Positions 18,706 through 26,848 of a stretch of 60,472 nt of DNA are shown here, piece by piece; position 1 is the first letter of the stretch, and each line of letters begins with the position of its first letter. This DNA comes from Fidelibacterota bacterium. Lineage in GTDB: Bacteria > Pseudomonadota > Alphaproteobacteria > Rhodospirillales > Rhodospirillaceae. The notes below the pieces were generated by a model. That model searched no databases, had not been told where the DNA came from, and saw nothing but the letters and a program-made list of their open reading frames with translations. The position numbers were made by a program, and so were the translations under genes. Location: assembly GCA_947470105.1 (NCBI GenBank), contig CANISR010000005.1, positions 1 through 60,472 on the forward strand. The letters are read 5' to 3'.

Positions 18706-20094
18706 TTAGCGATAGGCCGCGAGCTGGCCGTCGTCGTCGAGCAGATACATGGTGCTGTTGGCGAACACCGGCACCAGGCTGGCGGAGCTGTCCAGCTCCA
18801 CCTTGCCCAACACTTCGCCTGAGTAGGGAGACAGCGACAGCGCATCGCCGTTGGAGCCCACCAGGATCAGGCGGTCGCTGGCCAGGGCCGGGCCGGCCCA
18901 GACGATGCGGTTCTTCTTGCGCTTCTCGTTGCCGAAGCTGGGGAGCTGGGTCACCCAAACAATACGCCCGGTGCGGGCGTCGACGCAGATGGCTTCACTG
19001 TCGATGCTCACGGCGTAGATGAAATCGCCCGCGACCCAGGGCTCGTTGATGCCGGCTACGGGCACTTCCCACAGGCGCGATCCGGTGCGCAGGTCGATCG
19101 CCACCATCACGCCCGATTGGCCGACGGCATAGACGCGACCCTTGTCGATCACGGGACGGCCGGCGATGTCCGGCAGGCTGGCGGCGGCTTCGGTGCGGCG
19201 GGTGGCGACGACGTTTTCCAGCCAGAGCTGGGTGCCTGAGTCGGTACGCAGGGCCACCAGTTCGCCGGTGGTGAGGGCCGCCACGACCACGCCGCCGTCC
19301 ACGGCCGGCGCGGTGCCGCCCAGGATCACGGTCGGCGTCGATGCGCCGGAGTAGGTCCACAGTTTGCGCCCGTCGTTCCCGGCCAGGGCCACAACCTGGT
19401 TTTCGATGGTGATGATGAACACGCGGCCGCCGTTGACTGTCGGAGCGGCGCGGATCGGAGTTTCAACCGCGGTGCGCCAGATTTCCTTGCCGGTGTTGGC
19501 GTCGAAGGCCACAACTTCAGCAGCCCCGGTGGTCGCATACAGCTTGCCGCTGTCCACCGACAGGGCGCCGCCGAGGAATTTCGCCGGCGCGCTCTTCCAC
19601 GGCAGGAAGCTGAAATTGGTCTGCTTGGACTTGGGTGCGGTGATGGCGCGCCACAGGCGCTTACCGGTCTTGGCGTCGAGCGATGTGATCTCGCCGTCGG
19701 AATCCATGGTGAAGATCTTGCCGTCGGCAACGATAGGTTCGGCGAAGATGTGATTGCGCAGGCCGGTGCCTTCACCGATGCCCGTCTCCCATACCTTCTT
19801 CGGCTGCTCCGCCATGACGAGGTGATGCATGGCGTGGTGCGAGAAGCCGCCGGCGCCCGGCCACGCGGGCGTGTCCTGAGGCTGCGGCAGGATAATGCGG
19901 ATGTCGGTGGCTTCGAGGCTGGGGCGCAACTGGCGCTCCATGGCCAGCACCGAGATGCGGGTGCCCGGCAGATTGTTCTTGCTGTCCGAGCCGCTGAACA
20001 GGCCGCTCATGGTGTCGCAGGCCGCCATCCCGCCGGCGAGCGCGATCAGCGCTGCGGCAATGGCGATACGGCGGACGGCAATGGAACCGGTCAT
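18706..20094 (-). CDS. bamB: outer membrane assembly lipoprotein BamB
   Basis: PQQ-type eight-bladed beta-propeller lipoprotein of the BAM complex, which inserts beta-barrel proteins into the outer membrane. The 462-aa protein starts with a signal peptide and a lipobox-like end (GGMAACD, Cys near residue 26), then repeats of the form LDAKTGKRLWR, FDANTGKEIWR, IDLRTGSRLWE and VDARTGRIVWV. It lies between the TPR protein gene and der, an order common in Proteobacteria. Confidence 0.92.
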   Translation of the reverse strand: MTGSIAVRRIAIAAALIALAGGMAACDTMSGLFSGSDSKNNLPGTRISVLAMERQLRPSLEATDIRIILPQPQDTPAWPGAGGFSHHAMHHLVMAEQPKKVWETGIGEGTGLRNHIFAEPIVADGKIFTMDSDGEITSLDAKTGKRLWRAITAPKSKQTNFSFLPWKSAPAKFLGGALSVDSGKLYATTGAAEVVAFDANTGKEIWRTAVETPIRAAPTVNGGRVFIITIENQVVALAGNDGRKLWTYSGASTPTVILGGTAPAVDGGVVVAALTTGELVALRTDSGTQLWLENVVATRRTEAAASLPDIAGRPVIDKGRVYAVGQSGVMVAIDLRTGSRLWEVPVAGINEPWVAGDFIYAVSIDSEAICVDARTGRIVWVTQLPSFGNEKRKKNRIVWAGPALASDRLILVGSNGDALSLSPYSGEVLGKVELDSSASLVPVFANSTMYLLDDDGQLAAYR

Positions 20095-20131
20095 TTCAGT
20101 AACCTTAAAAAACAGCAGGCTTAAAAAAGAA

Positions 20132-20917
20132 CTAGGGCTTCGTCGCAGGCGCCTTCAGGGGCACCGGCGCGTCGACAGCGGGAGGAGCGGCATCAGCGGG
20201 CTTGTAGAGGGCTGCGAGATCGGTGGCGCGCTGGCGCACACCGGCCGGCGCGGTGGGATCGCCGAGAATGCGCTGCAGTAACGCGTAGGCGTGTTTGGTG
20301 TTGCCCTGCTTCGCCGACAGGACGGCCGATAGTTCGAGGGCCGAAAAACTGAACGCGTTACTGGCGTCCGTCACCGGCGCCAGGGCGGTCTCGAGCTCCT
20401 TGGGATTTGCGGTGTCCAAGCTGTGCAAGGCGCGCAATACGATGGCCAGGTCATGGAACGCCGGGTCGATGCTGTTGTCGGTGGCCAAGGCGGCATAGAC
20501 TTTCGCGGCTTCCGCCGGCTGGTTCTTTTTCAATTGGACCGCGGCTTCGCCGAGGCGCGAGAGCACGTAGTAGCCGCCGGCGAGACGGCGGCCAGCGATA
20601 TCCTGAAAACCCTTCAGCGCCGGATCGAGTTCTCCAGCGTCGAGCTGCTTGGCCGCGGTGTCGTAGCTGAGCGCGATTTCGCCGCGGACGCGGGTCTCGT
20701 ACTGGCGCCAGGCCTGGAAGCCGATCACACCGACGACCAGAGAGATCGCGAACGCCATGACGACGCCGCTATACTTCTTCCAGATCTTTGAAAGCTCTTC
20801 CTCACGGATATCGGACTCGATTTCCGACATAAGGCCTTCGAGTTCGTGATCGACCTCGACTTTGACCTCGCCGGCGGGGGCGACAGCAGTGGTGGCGGGC
20901 TTGGGAGTCTTGGCCAA
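20132..20917 (-). CDS. membrane-anchored TPR protein (YfgM-like)
   Basis: A 261-aa protein with a cytoplasmic N-terminus (about 50 residues, with the family's IREEELSKIWKKYS just before the membrane), one helix near residues 50-68, then periplasmic TPR-like helices and a Pro/Ala-rich tail. This matches the YfgM group, which binds the SecYEG translocon and periplasmic chaperones. It is followed at 37 bases by bamB and then der, as is usual for this cluster. Confidence 0.85.
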   Translation of the reverse strand: MAKTPKPATTAVAPAGEVKVEVDHELEGLMSEIESDIREEELSKIWKKYSGVVMAFAISLVVGVIGFQAWRQYETRVRGEIALSYDTAAKQLDAGELDPALKGFQDIAGRRLAGGYYVLSRLGEAAVQLKKNQPAEAAKVYAALATDNSIDPAFHDLAIVLRALHSLDTANPKELETALAPVTDASNAFSFSALELSAVLSAKQGNTKHAYALLQRILGDPTAPAGVRQRATDLAALYKPADAAPPAVDAPVPLKAPATKP

Positions 20918-21214
20918 GGGAAGGTCCTCTTGAGGGGCGCTCTAGCAACGTAATAGGGCCGGATTTCACATAACCCGGCCGGCGGGGCGCACCATAAAGA
21001 ACCGGGGGCCCTGTGGCAATTCCAAGGACGCGCGGGGACAGCCGAAAGGATGGCGTAAAACCCCATGTTTACAAAGGGGTGGCGACCGCCTCACGTTAGG
21101 GTGACCGGCGCGCCCGAGGGCGACGGATTCAGGGTTTATTAACGCGGCCCGGCCAGAGTCCCAGCCATCGCGGCCGAAGGGGTTAAAATCGCCCCTGCTG
21201 ACATAGGTCAACCC

Positions 21215-21547
21215 ATGGCATCCCGCCTCACGGCTTCACGTCTCGTTCCGGCCCGCATTCGCTATGCCGCGGGCATGGTCGGCCTTTACGCCGCCGGTAT
21301 CGCCATCACCGCGCTAGCCCTTTATGGCTGCTCCACCGAGCCCGACAGAATTTACGCCCAGGCTTTTGGCTATCAGTGCCAGAACGCCGACAACAGCGTG
21401 GGCGACGTCCTGTGCAGGAACCGTCCCCCCGGGCGTGGCCAGGAACACGTCAGCCGCTACTGCTACAAGACCCTCGCCGACGCCAACTGTTTTGACCGGC
21501 CTGATCAGGATCGCAAGAATCAGGCACTTGGCTCCTCGGGCTATTAA
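21215..21547 (+). CDS. small cysteine-rich envelope protein, unknown
   Basis: A 110-residue protein with one hydrophobic N-terminal segment (about residues 18-39, ending ALALYGC) and a polar domain with several cysteines. ALYGCS resembles a lipobox, though Tyr at -2 is unusual, so a lipoprotein or a single-pass membrane protein are both possible. No family is recognised. The preceding 297 bases (20918-21214) carry the divergent promoters and no recognisable gene. An inverted repeat begins at its stop codon. Confidence 0.55.
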   Translation: MASRLTASRLVPARIRYAAGMVGLYAAGIAITALALYGCSTEPDRIYAQAFGYQCQNADNSVGDVLCRNRPPGRGQEHVSRYCYKTLADANCFDRPDQDRKNQALGSSGY

Positions 21548-21616
21548 ACTGCTTTCGGTTTGAGTTTTCCGGCGGAGTCTGGAAAACTACCTCATGCGCC
21601 GTGATGTAGCAGTTTA
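21545..21616. repeat. nested inverted repeat in 3' region
   Basis: A perfect 9-base outer repeat TAAACTGCT (21545-21553) with AGCAGTTTA (21608-21616) encloses a perfect inner hairpin GTTTTCC (21564-21570) with GGAAAAC (21581-21587). The outer arm starts with the stop codon of the upstream small gene, and the element ends 12 bases before the DUF2794 start. There is no T tract, so it is not a standard intrinsic terminator. Confidence 0.6.
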
Positions 21617-21627
21617 GGAGCGGGCCC

Positions 21628-21993
21628 TTGGTCGTGAACCCTGTTGTTCGCCTCCAGGACTACCGGTCTCATCCCGGGCGCAGGCCCCCCGCCCTGCACT
21701 TCACCCGCGCCGAACTCACCCGCCTGCTAGGCCTTTACGCGACCCGTGTGATCAAAGGCGAATGGCGCGACTACGCCATCTGCTCGGGGCCGGAATCCGC
21801 CAGCTTCATGGTGTTCAAGCGGTCCCACGAAAATCCCCAGTTCGTGATCTCCAAACTCGATAATGGCGCCCGCGGCCGGGCGCGCCAGGGGCGCTATGTG
21901 GTCACCAGCCGGGAGTGCAAACTCAGCCAAGGCCACTCGCTCGACGACGTATTGGCGGTGTTCAACCGTCCGCTCGGACTGGTCACGATATAA
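21628..21993 (+). CDS. DUF2794 family protein
   Basis: A 121-residue soluble protein whose core (FTRAELTRLLGLYATRVIKGEWRDYAI, then FMVFKRSHENPQFVISKL) matches DUF2794, a small family largely confined to Alphaproteobacteria; function is unknown. The start is TTG at 21628 (alternative GTG at 21634). It supports the taxonomic placement of the window. No terminator follows directly; the nearest intrinsic terminator, at 22177-22216, is better assigned to the candidate small RNA. Confidence 0.75.
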   Translation: MVVNPVVRLQDYRSHPGRRPPALHFTRAELTRLLGLYATRVIKGEWRDYAICSGPESASFMVFKRSHENPQFVISKLDNGARGRARQGRYVVTSRECKLSQGHSLDDVLAVFNRPLGLVTI

Positions 21994-22090
21994 AATTTCC
22001 CGCGCTTAGATCTAATATTGCGCAATGCAGTTGTCCGCGGAGGTTTACGCCGCGAAGACTGATTTTTTTGATTTTGGGAAAAATCGCGCG

Positions 22091-22116
22091 GGAACATCGG
22101 ACCGGGTACCGCGTTT
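22091..22116 (+). promoter_or_regulatory. EcfG-type (general stress) promoter
   Basis: GGAAC (22091-22095), 16 bases, CGTTT (22112-22116). This is the exact consensus of promoters read by EcfG/SigT, the general stress sigma factor of Alphaproteobacteria. A start site would be expected near 22122. The next feature downstream is a structured, terminated, non-coding segment rather than a gene. Confidence 0.65.
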
Positions 22117-22121
22117 GGATA

Positions 22122-22216
22122 AGTGTTCTGGTGCGTCCCCAAGCCCCAACCCCCGGAGCAAGCACCGAACCCAACGCCCCTCCGCTGTCCCCCCCAGCGG
22201 AGGGGTATTTCTTTTT
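22122..22216 (+). ncRNA. candidate stress-induced small RNA with C-rich loops
   Basis: About 95 bases from the predicted start after the EcfG-type promoter to an intrinsic terminator. Hairpin 1 pairs GTTC-(T)-GGTGC (22125-22134, one bulged T) with GCACC-GAAC (22162-22170) and exposes a 27-base loop with three C runs (4, 4 and 5). Hairpin 2 is the terminator, with a loop of seven C. There is no credible ORF. Architecture and promoter type resemble Caulobacter GsrN, a SigT-dependent RNA that acts through a C-rich loop. C runs could pair with G-rich ribosome sites. Exact ends are predicted, not observed. Confidence 0.6.
22177..22216 (+). terminator. strong intrinsic terminator
   Basis: Perfect 11-base stem CCCCTCCGCTG (22177-22187) with CAGCGGAGGGG (22195-22205), a loop of seven bases that is almost all C, and the tail TATTTCTTTTT (22206-22216). 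The T tract is only on the plus side, so it ends rightward transcription, not that of the minus-strand methyltransferase at 22248. Confidence 0.9.
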
Positions 22217-22247
22217 GGGCGAAGCCGGCCAAAAAGCTTCGTGAGGG

Positions 22248-22970
22248 CTACCCTAATTTCCGCAGCAGATCGACCCGCATGGGGCGCTGGAAATCCGCGC
22301 CCTTGGCCGTCATGTGCTGCTTCAACTGCTTCTCGATTGCCGCGCGCTGAACGGCATTGAGCCGATGTTGCGTATGGGTGGTGTTGATGAACTGGGCCTC
22401 GAAATCGGCGAAATCGTCCACATGCAGGGGGGTGAGAAAAAACTTCTCCGTCACGAGCGCCATGCCCCCTGAGGACACCGCTTCCTTGAGAGCTTCGAAG
22501 GCCGCCGCACGGACTTCGCGTTCATCGTGGAACAGGCGAATGATGGCGTTGAAGGCGCCCGCAAAAACGGGCTCGGCCACGTAGAGATGACCACCCGGAT
22601 GCAGCACCCGGCGCACTTCGCGCATGGCCTGGCCCATATCGCCGATCGGCACGTGATGCAGCGACATCATCATGAGGACGATATCCACGCTCTCGTCCTC
22701 GGCCGGAATGCGTTCGGCGCCGCCGGCAGCGAACTCCAGATTGGGTAATTGGGGGCCGGCAAGATTGGCGTCGAGCTGAACCGTGTCCACCTCGAGCGCC
22801 AAAACCGAAGCGCTCTTATGGGCCGTGGCGATGGCGCGGCTGACCGCGCCGGCGCCGCAGCCCAGGTCGATGACCCGCGCGTCCTTGAAGTCCAGCAGCT
22901 CTTCATAGACAGCGGTCGCGTCCAGAACCGGGGCGCCGCGGGGATCCCATAACTGCATGTTGTCGCTCAT
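22248..22970 (-). CDS. class I SAM-dependent methyltransferase
   Basis: A 240-aa methyltransferase of the UbiE/Methyltransf_11 type. Motif I VIDLGCGAGAVSRA is near residues 33-46, an acidic residue ending motif II (ALEVD) near 60, and a MMMSLHHVP plus VLHPGGHLYVAEP pair near 100-130. The substrate is unknown. It is a single gene, convergent with the candidate small RNA and divergent from no close partner. Confidence 0.88.
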   Translation of the reverse strand: MSDNMQLWDPRGAPVLDATAVYEELLDFKDARVIDLGCGAGAVSRAIATAHKSASVLALEVDTVQLDANLAGPQLPNLEFAAGGAERIPAEDESVDIVLMMMSLHHVPIGDMGQAMREVRRVLHPGGHLYVAEPVFAGAFNAIIRLFHDEREVRAAAFEALKEAVSSGGMALVTEKFFLTPLHVDDFADFEAQFINTTHTQHRLNAVQRAAIEKQLKQHMTAKGADFQRPMRVDLLRKLG

Positions 22971-23048
22971 GCGCAGGTCTATAGACCGGACTTACGGCCC
23001 GCGCCAGCTTGTCGCGTTCCGCGCCAGGCTATTGCGTCCCGCGACAGA

Positions 23049-23495
23049 CTATTGAGAAAGCAGCATCAGATCAGCGTGCAGGCCGGCAGGGTTTTTCAGC
23101 CGCTTCTCGAGCTTGCGGTGATGCAGCTTCCAGATTGGAAATGCCGCGGCGAGCAGCTTGCGGCCTGCCGGCGTCAGCGACAACCGGCGGCCGCGCCGGT
23201 CGGCCGGGTCCACCACAACTTTCACCAACCCACGCCGCGTCAGCGGCTTCAGAGCCGCCGTCAGCGTGGTGCGGTCCATGGCGAGCAGGTCGGCCACCGG
23301 CCCCATGGGCGGCGGGCTCGGCCGGTTGAGCGACATGAGCAGCGAGAACTGGCCGTTGGTAAGGCCCAGCGGTTGCAGGGCCTCATCGAAGACTCGCGCC
23401 AGCGTACGCGCAGCCTGCTGGACGGCAAGACACAGGCAGGTGTCACGCACCATCAGCGTGATCTCGAAAGGCACGTCCGTGAACTTTGTAGCCAT
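23049..23495 (-). CDS. MarR family transcriptional regulator
   Basis: A 148-residue winged-helix repressor: dimerisation helices at both ends and a central domain (LTNGQFSLLMSLNRPSPPPMGPVADLLAMDRTTLTAALKPL, shown here as family pattern GQFSLL...LAMDRTTLT) followed by the wing VVDPADRRGRRLSLTPAG. It is divergent from the VOC gene at 23572, with a palindromic site in the 76-base gap, so it probably controls that gene and itself. Confidence 0.9.
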   Translation of the reverse strand: MATKFTDVPFEITLMVRDTCLCLAVQQAARTLARVFDEALQPLGLTNGQFSLLMSLNRPSPPPMGPVADLLAMDRTTLTAALKPLTRRGLVKVVVDPADRRGRRLSLTPAGRKLLAAAFPIWKLHHRKLEKRLKNPAGLHADLMLLSQ

Positions 23496-23504
23496 GTCGG
23501 ACTA

Positions 23505-23525
23505 ATATGTTGACATCAACCTATA
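23505..23525. promoter_or_regulatory. probable MarR operator
   Basis: GTTGA-CA-TCAAC (23509-23520) within an AT-rich ATAT...CTATA context, in the short gap between the divergent marR-type and VOC genes. This dyad is typical in size for MarR dimers and overlaps a likely TTGACA -35 element. Confidence 0.5.
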
Positions 23526-23571
23526 ACGTCAAGTTCAATGCCGGCCGCACATAAAAATCAGGGAGGCGCAC

Positions 23572-24345
23572 ATGGCCACGGGTTTCTTCTGGTACGACGT
23601 CATGACCACCGATGCCAAAGCCGGCATCAAATTCTATACGGATGTCGTCGGCAGCTGGGGCGCCGAGGACGGACCCGGCGGCAACGGCAACGGCTACACC
23701 GTCTTCACTGTGGAAGGTCAAGGCGTGGCCGGCCTCATGAAGCTGCCCGAGGACGCCGCCAAGATGGGCGTGCCACCGTGCTGGATGGGCTATATCGCCG
23801 TCGACGACGTGGACGCAGCCGCGGCCAGGCTCGAAAAACTCGGCGGCAAGATCCACAAGCCGCCCCAGGACATTCCCGGCGTCATCCGCTTCGCGGTGGT
23901 GGCCGATCCGCAAGGCGCGGGCTTCATCATCGCCAAGGGCCTCATGGACAAACCCATGGCGTCGTTCCCCCCCGGCACCCCCGGCACCGTGGGCTGGCAC
24001 GAGTTGTATGCCGTCGATGGCGCGACGATTTTCGACTTCTACGAAAAGATGTTCGGCTGGACCAAGTCCGACGCCATGGATATGGGCCCCATGGGTGTCT
24101 ACCAGATGTTCAAGACCGGCGGAGAATTCGCCATGGGCGGCATTATGACCAAGCCGCCGGCTGTGCCGGTGCCGCACTGGGGTTTCTATATCAACGTGCC
24201 GGCCATCGACGCCGCAGTGGAACGCGTCACCACAGGCGGCGGCAAAGTTATCAACGGCCCCATGGAAGTCCCCGGTGGACAGTGGATCATCCAAGGCATC
24301 GATCCGCAGGGAGCTTTCTTCAACTTGGTGGCGCCCAAGCGCTAA
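23572..24345 (+). CDS. two-domain VOC family protein
   Basis: A 257-aa protein with two vicinal-oxygen-chelate (glyoxalase/dioxygenase fold) modules: residues about 1-120 (FFWYDVMTTDAKAGIKFYTDVVG) and about 135-257 (VGWHELYAVDGATIFDFYEKMFGW). Similar proteins are annotated as lyase- or antibiotic-resistance-like, but the substrate is unknown. An AGGGAGG ribosome site lies before the ATG. It is likely repressed by the divergent MarR protein and relieved by a small molecule. Confidence 0.88.
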   Translation: MATGFFWYDVMTTDAKAGIKFYTDVVGSWGAEDGPGGNGNGYTVFTVEGQGVAGLMKLPEDAAKMGVPPCWMGYIAVDDVDAAAARLEKLGGKIHKPPQDIPGVIRFAVVADPQGAGFIIAKGLMDKPMASFPPGTPGTVGWHELYAVDGATIFDFYEKMFGWTKSDAMDMGPMGVYQMFKTGGEFAMGGIMTKPPAVPVPHWGFYINVPAIDAAVERVTTGGGKVINGPMEVPGGQWIIQGIDPQGAFFNLVAPKR

Positions 24346-24458
24346 GGCAGGCTTCGTTCGCCCGGTTGAGCAACGGCCTCTCGCATTCGAGCAATACGGG
24401 GCGTGCCCTAACGTCCACGCGATAATTGGTATGCGCGTGTAAAGCAGCGCTTTTCATT

Positions 24459-24498
24459 CCACGGCTCTTCATCCTAAGAACGGAATGAAGAGCCGTGG
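24459..24498. repeat. 14-base perfect inverted repeat before the HWE kinase
   Basis: CCACGGCTCTTCAT (24459-24472) and ATGAAGAGCCGTGG (24485-24498), loop 12, extended by one T:A pair outside. It ends 12 bases before the GTG start, so in mRNA the stem would cover the ribosome-binding region; alternatively it is an operator. No T tract follows, so it is not a terminator. Confidence 0.7.
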
Positions 24499-24510
24499 AG
24501 CATCCGCGCA

Positions 24511-26388
24511 GTGACCGTCGACTACACCGCCTCGAACGCATCCCTCCTCCAGATCCCTTTCCCGGTCGGCGGGGGCGAACTCGGCGAGCTCATCCGCGCC
24601 TTCGATTGGTCCAGGACCGGTCTCGGGCCCATCGCCGAATGGCCACAAAGTCTCAAGACCGTCACCAGCATGCTGTTGCAGTCACCGGTGCCCATCGTCC
24701 TGCTCTGGGGCGAAGACGGGGTGATGATTTATAACGACGCCTATTCTGGCTTCGCCGGCGGACGGCACCCCCAGCTCCTCGGCAGCAAGGTGCGCGAGGG
24801 CTGGCCGGAAGTGGCGGCGTTCAACGACAACGTCATGAAGGTCGGTCTCGCCGGTCGCACCCTCGCCTATAAGGATCAGGAGCTCACCCTCTATCGCCAC
24901 GGCAGGGCGGAGCAGGTGTGGATGAACCTCGATTACTCGCCGGTACAGGACGAAAGCGGTCGGCCCGCCGGCGTCATCGCCATCGTCGTGGAAACCAGCG
25001 ACCGCATCCGCGCCGAGCGCGCGCTTAACGCAGAGCGTGACCGCCTCACCACCCTGTTCGAGCAAGCACCGGGTCTGATGGCCATGTTGCGCGGACCGGC
25101 GCACATCTTCGAGCTCGCGAATCCGGCCTATATGCAGCTCATCGGTCATCGGGAGGTCATAGGCAAGCCGATCCGCGAAGCCCTGCCTGAGGTCGAGCGC
25201 CAGGGCTTTCCCGCACTGCTCGACGACGTTTACCGCACCGGCAGGGCCTATGTCGGCACGGCGACGCAAGTCCAACTGCAGCGTTCTCCGGATGCGCCGC
25301 TGGAGACCCGCGTCCTGGATTTTGTGTACCAGCCGGTCACCGACGCCGACGGCCGCACCACTGGAATCTTCGTCGAAGGCTATGACATTACCGAGCGCGC
25401 CACAGCCGAGAAGCAAGTGCGCGCCAGCGAGGAGCGCTTCCGCGCCCTGGTGACGGCCACCTCCGACGTCATTTACCGCATGAGCGCCGACTGGACGGAG
25501 CTGCAGACACTCGACGGACGCGGTTTCATTCCCGACACAGATAGCGCCTCCGTTGACTGGATGAAGGACTACCTGTTCCCTGAGGACCAGGCCGAGGTCC
25601 TGGCAACCGTGGACGAAGCGGTCCGCAAGCGCGGTGTCTTCCAAATGGAACACCGCGTACGACGGGTCGACGGAAGCGCGGGCTGGACATTCTCCCGGGC
25701 CGTGCCGATTTTCGGTGAGTCGGGTGAAATCCTTGAATGGTTCGGCGCCGCCAGCGACGTGACGGAACGCCATAAAGCCGAGGAACGTTTACGCCTGGTG
25801 ATCAATGAACTGAACCATAGGGTAAAAAACAACCTGGCCATGACCCAGGCCATCGCCGCCCAGACCTTCCGCCGCTCGGCCGATCTCACCGAAGCACAGG
25901 CGAACTTCACCGCGCGCATCCTCGCCCTCGCCCAAGCCAACGACCTGCTCACGGGCGAGCGGTGGGTGGGCGCTTCGCTCCGCGGCATCCTGGAACAGGC
26001 CGTGCGGCCACATTGCAGCGACGAAGCGCATCGCTGCGTTTTCGCGGGGCCTGAGGTTCACCTCTCGCCCAAAACGGCGCTGTCGCTCTCTATCGCGATG
26101 CACGAACTCGCCACCAATGCCCTGAAGTACGGCGCCTGGTCGACCCTTGGCACCGTCGCGATTACCTGGCGGATCTATGCTGAGGTCAACGGCAGTGAAC
26201 GATTGCACATGGAATGGCGGGAGAGCGGCGGCCCCACCGTGACACCGCCCAAGCACCGCGGCTTCGGTTCCCGGCTGATAGAACGTGGCCTGGCGGCCGA
26301 GATGGGCGGCAATGTCAAAATGCTGTTCGAGCCGGACGGACTGGTTTGCACCGTCGATGCGCCGCTCACCTTCCGGGCCGGCGAATGA
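24511..26388 (+). CDS. PAS domain HWE histidine kinase
   Basis: A 625-aa cytoplasmic sensor kinase without membrane segments. Three PAS/PAC-like modules fill residues about 20-420 (for example VIAIVVETSDRIRAERAL and GIFVEGYDITERATAEKQ). The kinase core has the phospho-His in VINELNHRVKNNLAM (near 434) and the HWE family WRE element in HMEWRESGGP; the classical F box is missing, as usual in this family. GTG start at 24511. Its stop overlaps the ATG of a single-domain response regulator, the probable partner. HWE kinases often feed the general stress response or light signalling in Alphaproteobacteria. Confidence 0.92.
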   Translation: MTVDYTASNASLLQIPFPVGGGELGELIRAFDWSRTGLGPIAEWPQSLKTVTSMLLQSPVPIVLLWGEDGVMIYNDAYSGFAGGRHPQLLGSKVREGWPEVAAFNDNVMKVGLAGRTLAYKDQELTLYRHGRAEQVWMNLDYSPVQDESGRPAGVIAIVVETSDRIRAERALNAERDRLTTLFEQAPGLMAMLRGPAHIFELANPAYMQLIGHREVIGKPIREALPEVERQGFPALLDDVYRTGRAYVGTATQVQLQRSPDAPLETRVLDFVYQPVTDADGRTTGIFVEGYDITERATAEKQVRASEERFRALVTATSDVIYRMSADWTELQTLDGRGFIPDTDSASVDWMKDYLFPEDQAEVLATVDEAVRKRGVFQMEHRVRRVDGSAGWTFSRAVPIFGESGEILEWFGAASDVTERHKAEERLRLVINELNHRVKNNLAMTQAIAAQTFRRSADLTEAQANFTARILALAQANDLLTGERWVGASLRGILEQAVRPHCSDEAHRCVFAGPEVHLSPKTALSLSIAMHELATNALKYGAWSTLGTVAITWRIYAEVNGSERLHMEWRESGGPTVTPPKHRGFGSRLIERGLAAEMGGNVKMLFEPDGLVCTVDAPLTFRAGE

Positions 26389-26744
26389 GCGCGGAAAAGG
26401 CGCTGCGCATTCTGATCGTCGAGGATGAGATGACGATCGCACTGTTGATGGAAGATATGCTCCTTGATCTTGGTCACGAGGTCGCCGGGATGGCCATGCG
26501 ACTGCCCCAGGCCCTGGAGTTAGCGGAAACTGCGGTCTTCGACATCGCCATTCTCGACGTCAATCTTGATGGCCGCATGTCTTTTCCGGTGGCTGACGTG
26601 CTGGCCGCGCGCGGCGTGCCGTTCCTGTTCTCCACCGGCTACGGCGCCGCCGGCGTCGATCCCGCCTACAGTGGGCGCGTCGTCATGAGGAAGCCCTTTG
26701 AGATTAAGGACCTTCAGAGTGCCATCGCGCGCGCCGCCCCCTAG
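26385..26744 (+). CDS. single-domain response regulator
   Basis: A 119-residue receiver domain with the acidic pair in VEDEM, the phospho-acceptor Asp in AILDVNLDG (about residue 57), Thr/Ser in FSTGYG and Lys in RKPFE. There is no output domain, so it either relays phosphate or acts by protein contact. The ATG overlaps the kinase stop (ATGA), indicating translational coupling. Confidence 0.93.
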   Translation: MSAEKALRILIVEDEMTIALLMEDMLLDLGHEVAGMAMRLPQALELAETAVFDIAILDVNLDGRMSFPVADVLAARGVPFLFSTGYGAAGVDPAYSGRVVMRKPFEIKDLQSAIARAAP

Positions 26745-26762
26745 TTAAAGTCTGGGCAGCGC

Positions 26763-26788
26763 TGATCCAAGGGGCGCACCCCACCGTT
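26763..26788 (+). promoter_or_regulatory. ECF sigma promoter (site 1) of the MipA/OmpV gene
   Basis: TGATCCAA (26763-26770), 14 bases, CGTT (26785-26788). Identical elements and spacing occur at 29012, 31619 and, on the other strand, 31610. The distance to the MipA/OmpV start at 26849 allows a leader of about 50 bases. Confidence 0.7.
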
Positions 26789-26848
26789 AATCACTATATG
26801 TCGCACGGTCGGCGGTCTTCCTCATGGATACGGAGTGAAATAGGCGTG

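Noticed and set aside
22059-22084. GATTTTT/AAAAATC hairpin as a terminator of the DUF2794 gene
   Set aside because: It is AT-only and not followed by a T tract; the strong terminator is downstream.
24346-24458. Possible RNA gene or terminator after the VOC gene
   Set aside because: No T tract and no recognisable RNA fold in this gap; only the inverted repeat beyond it is worth recording.
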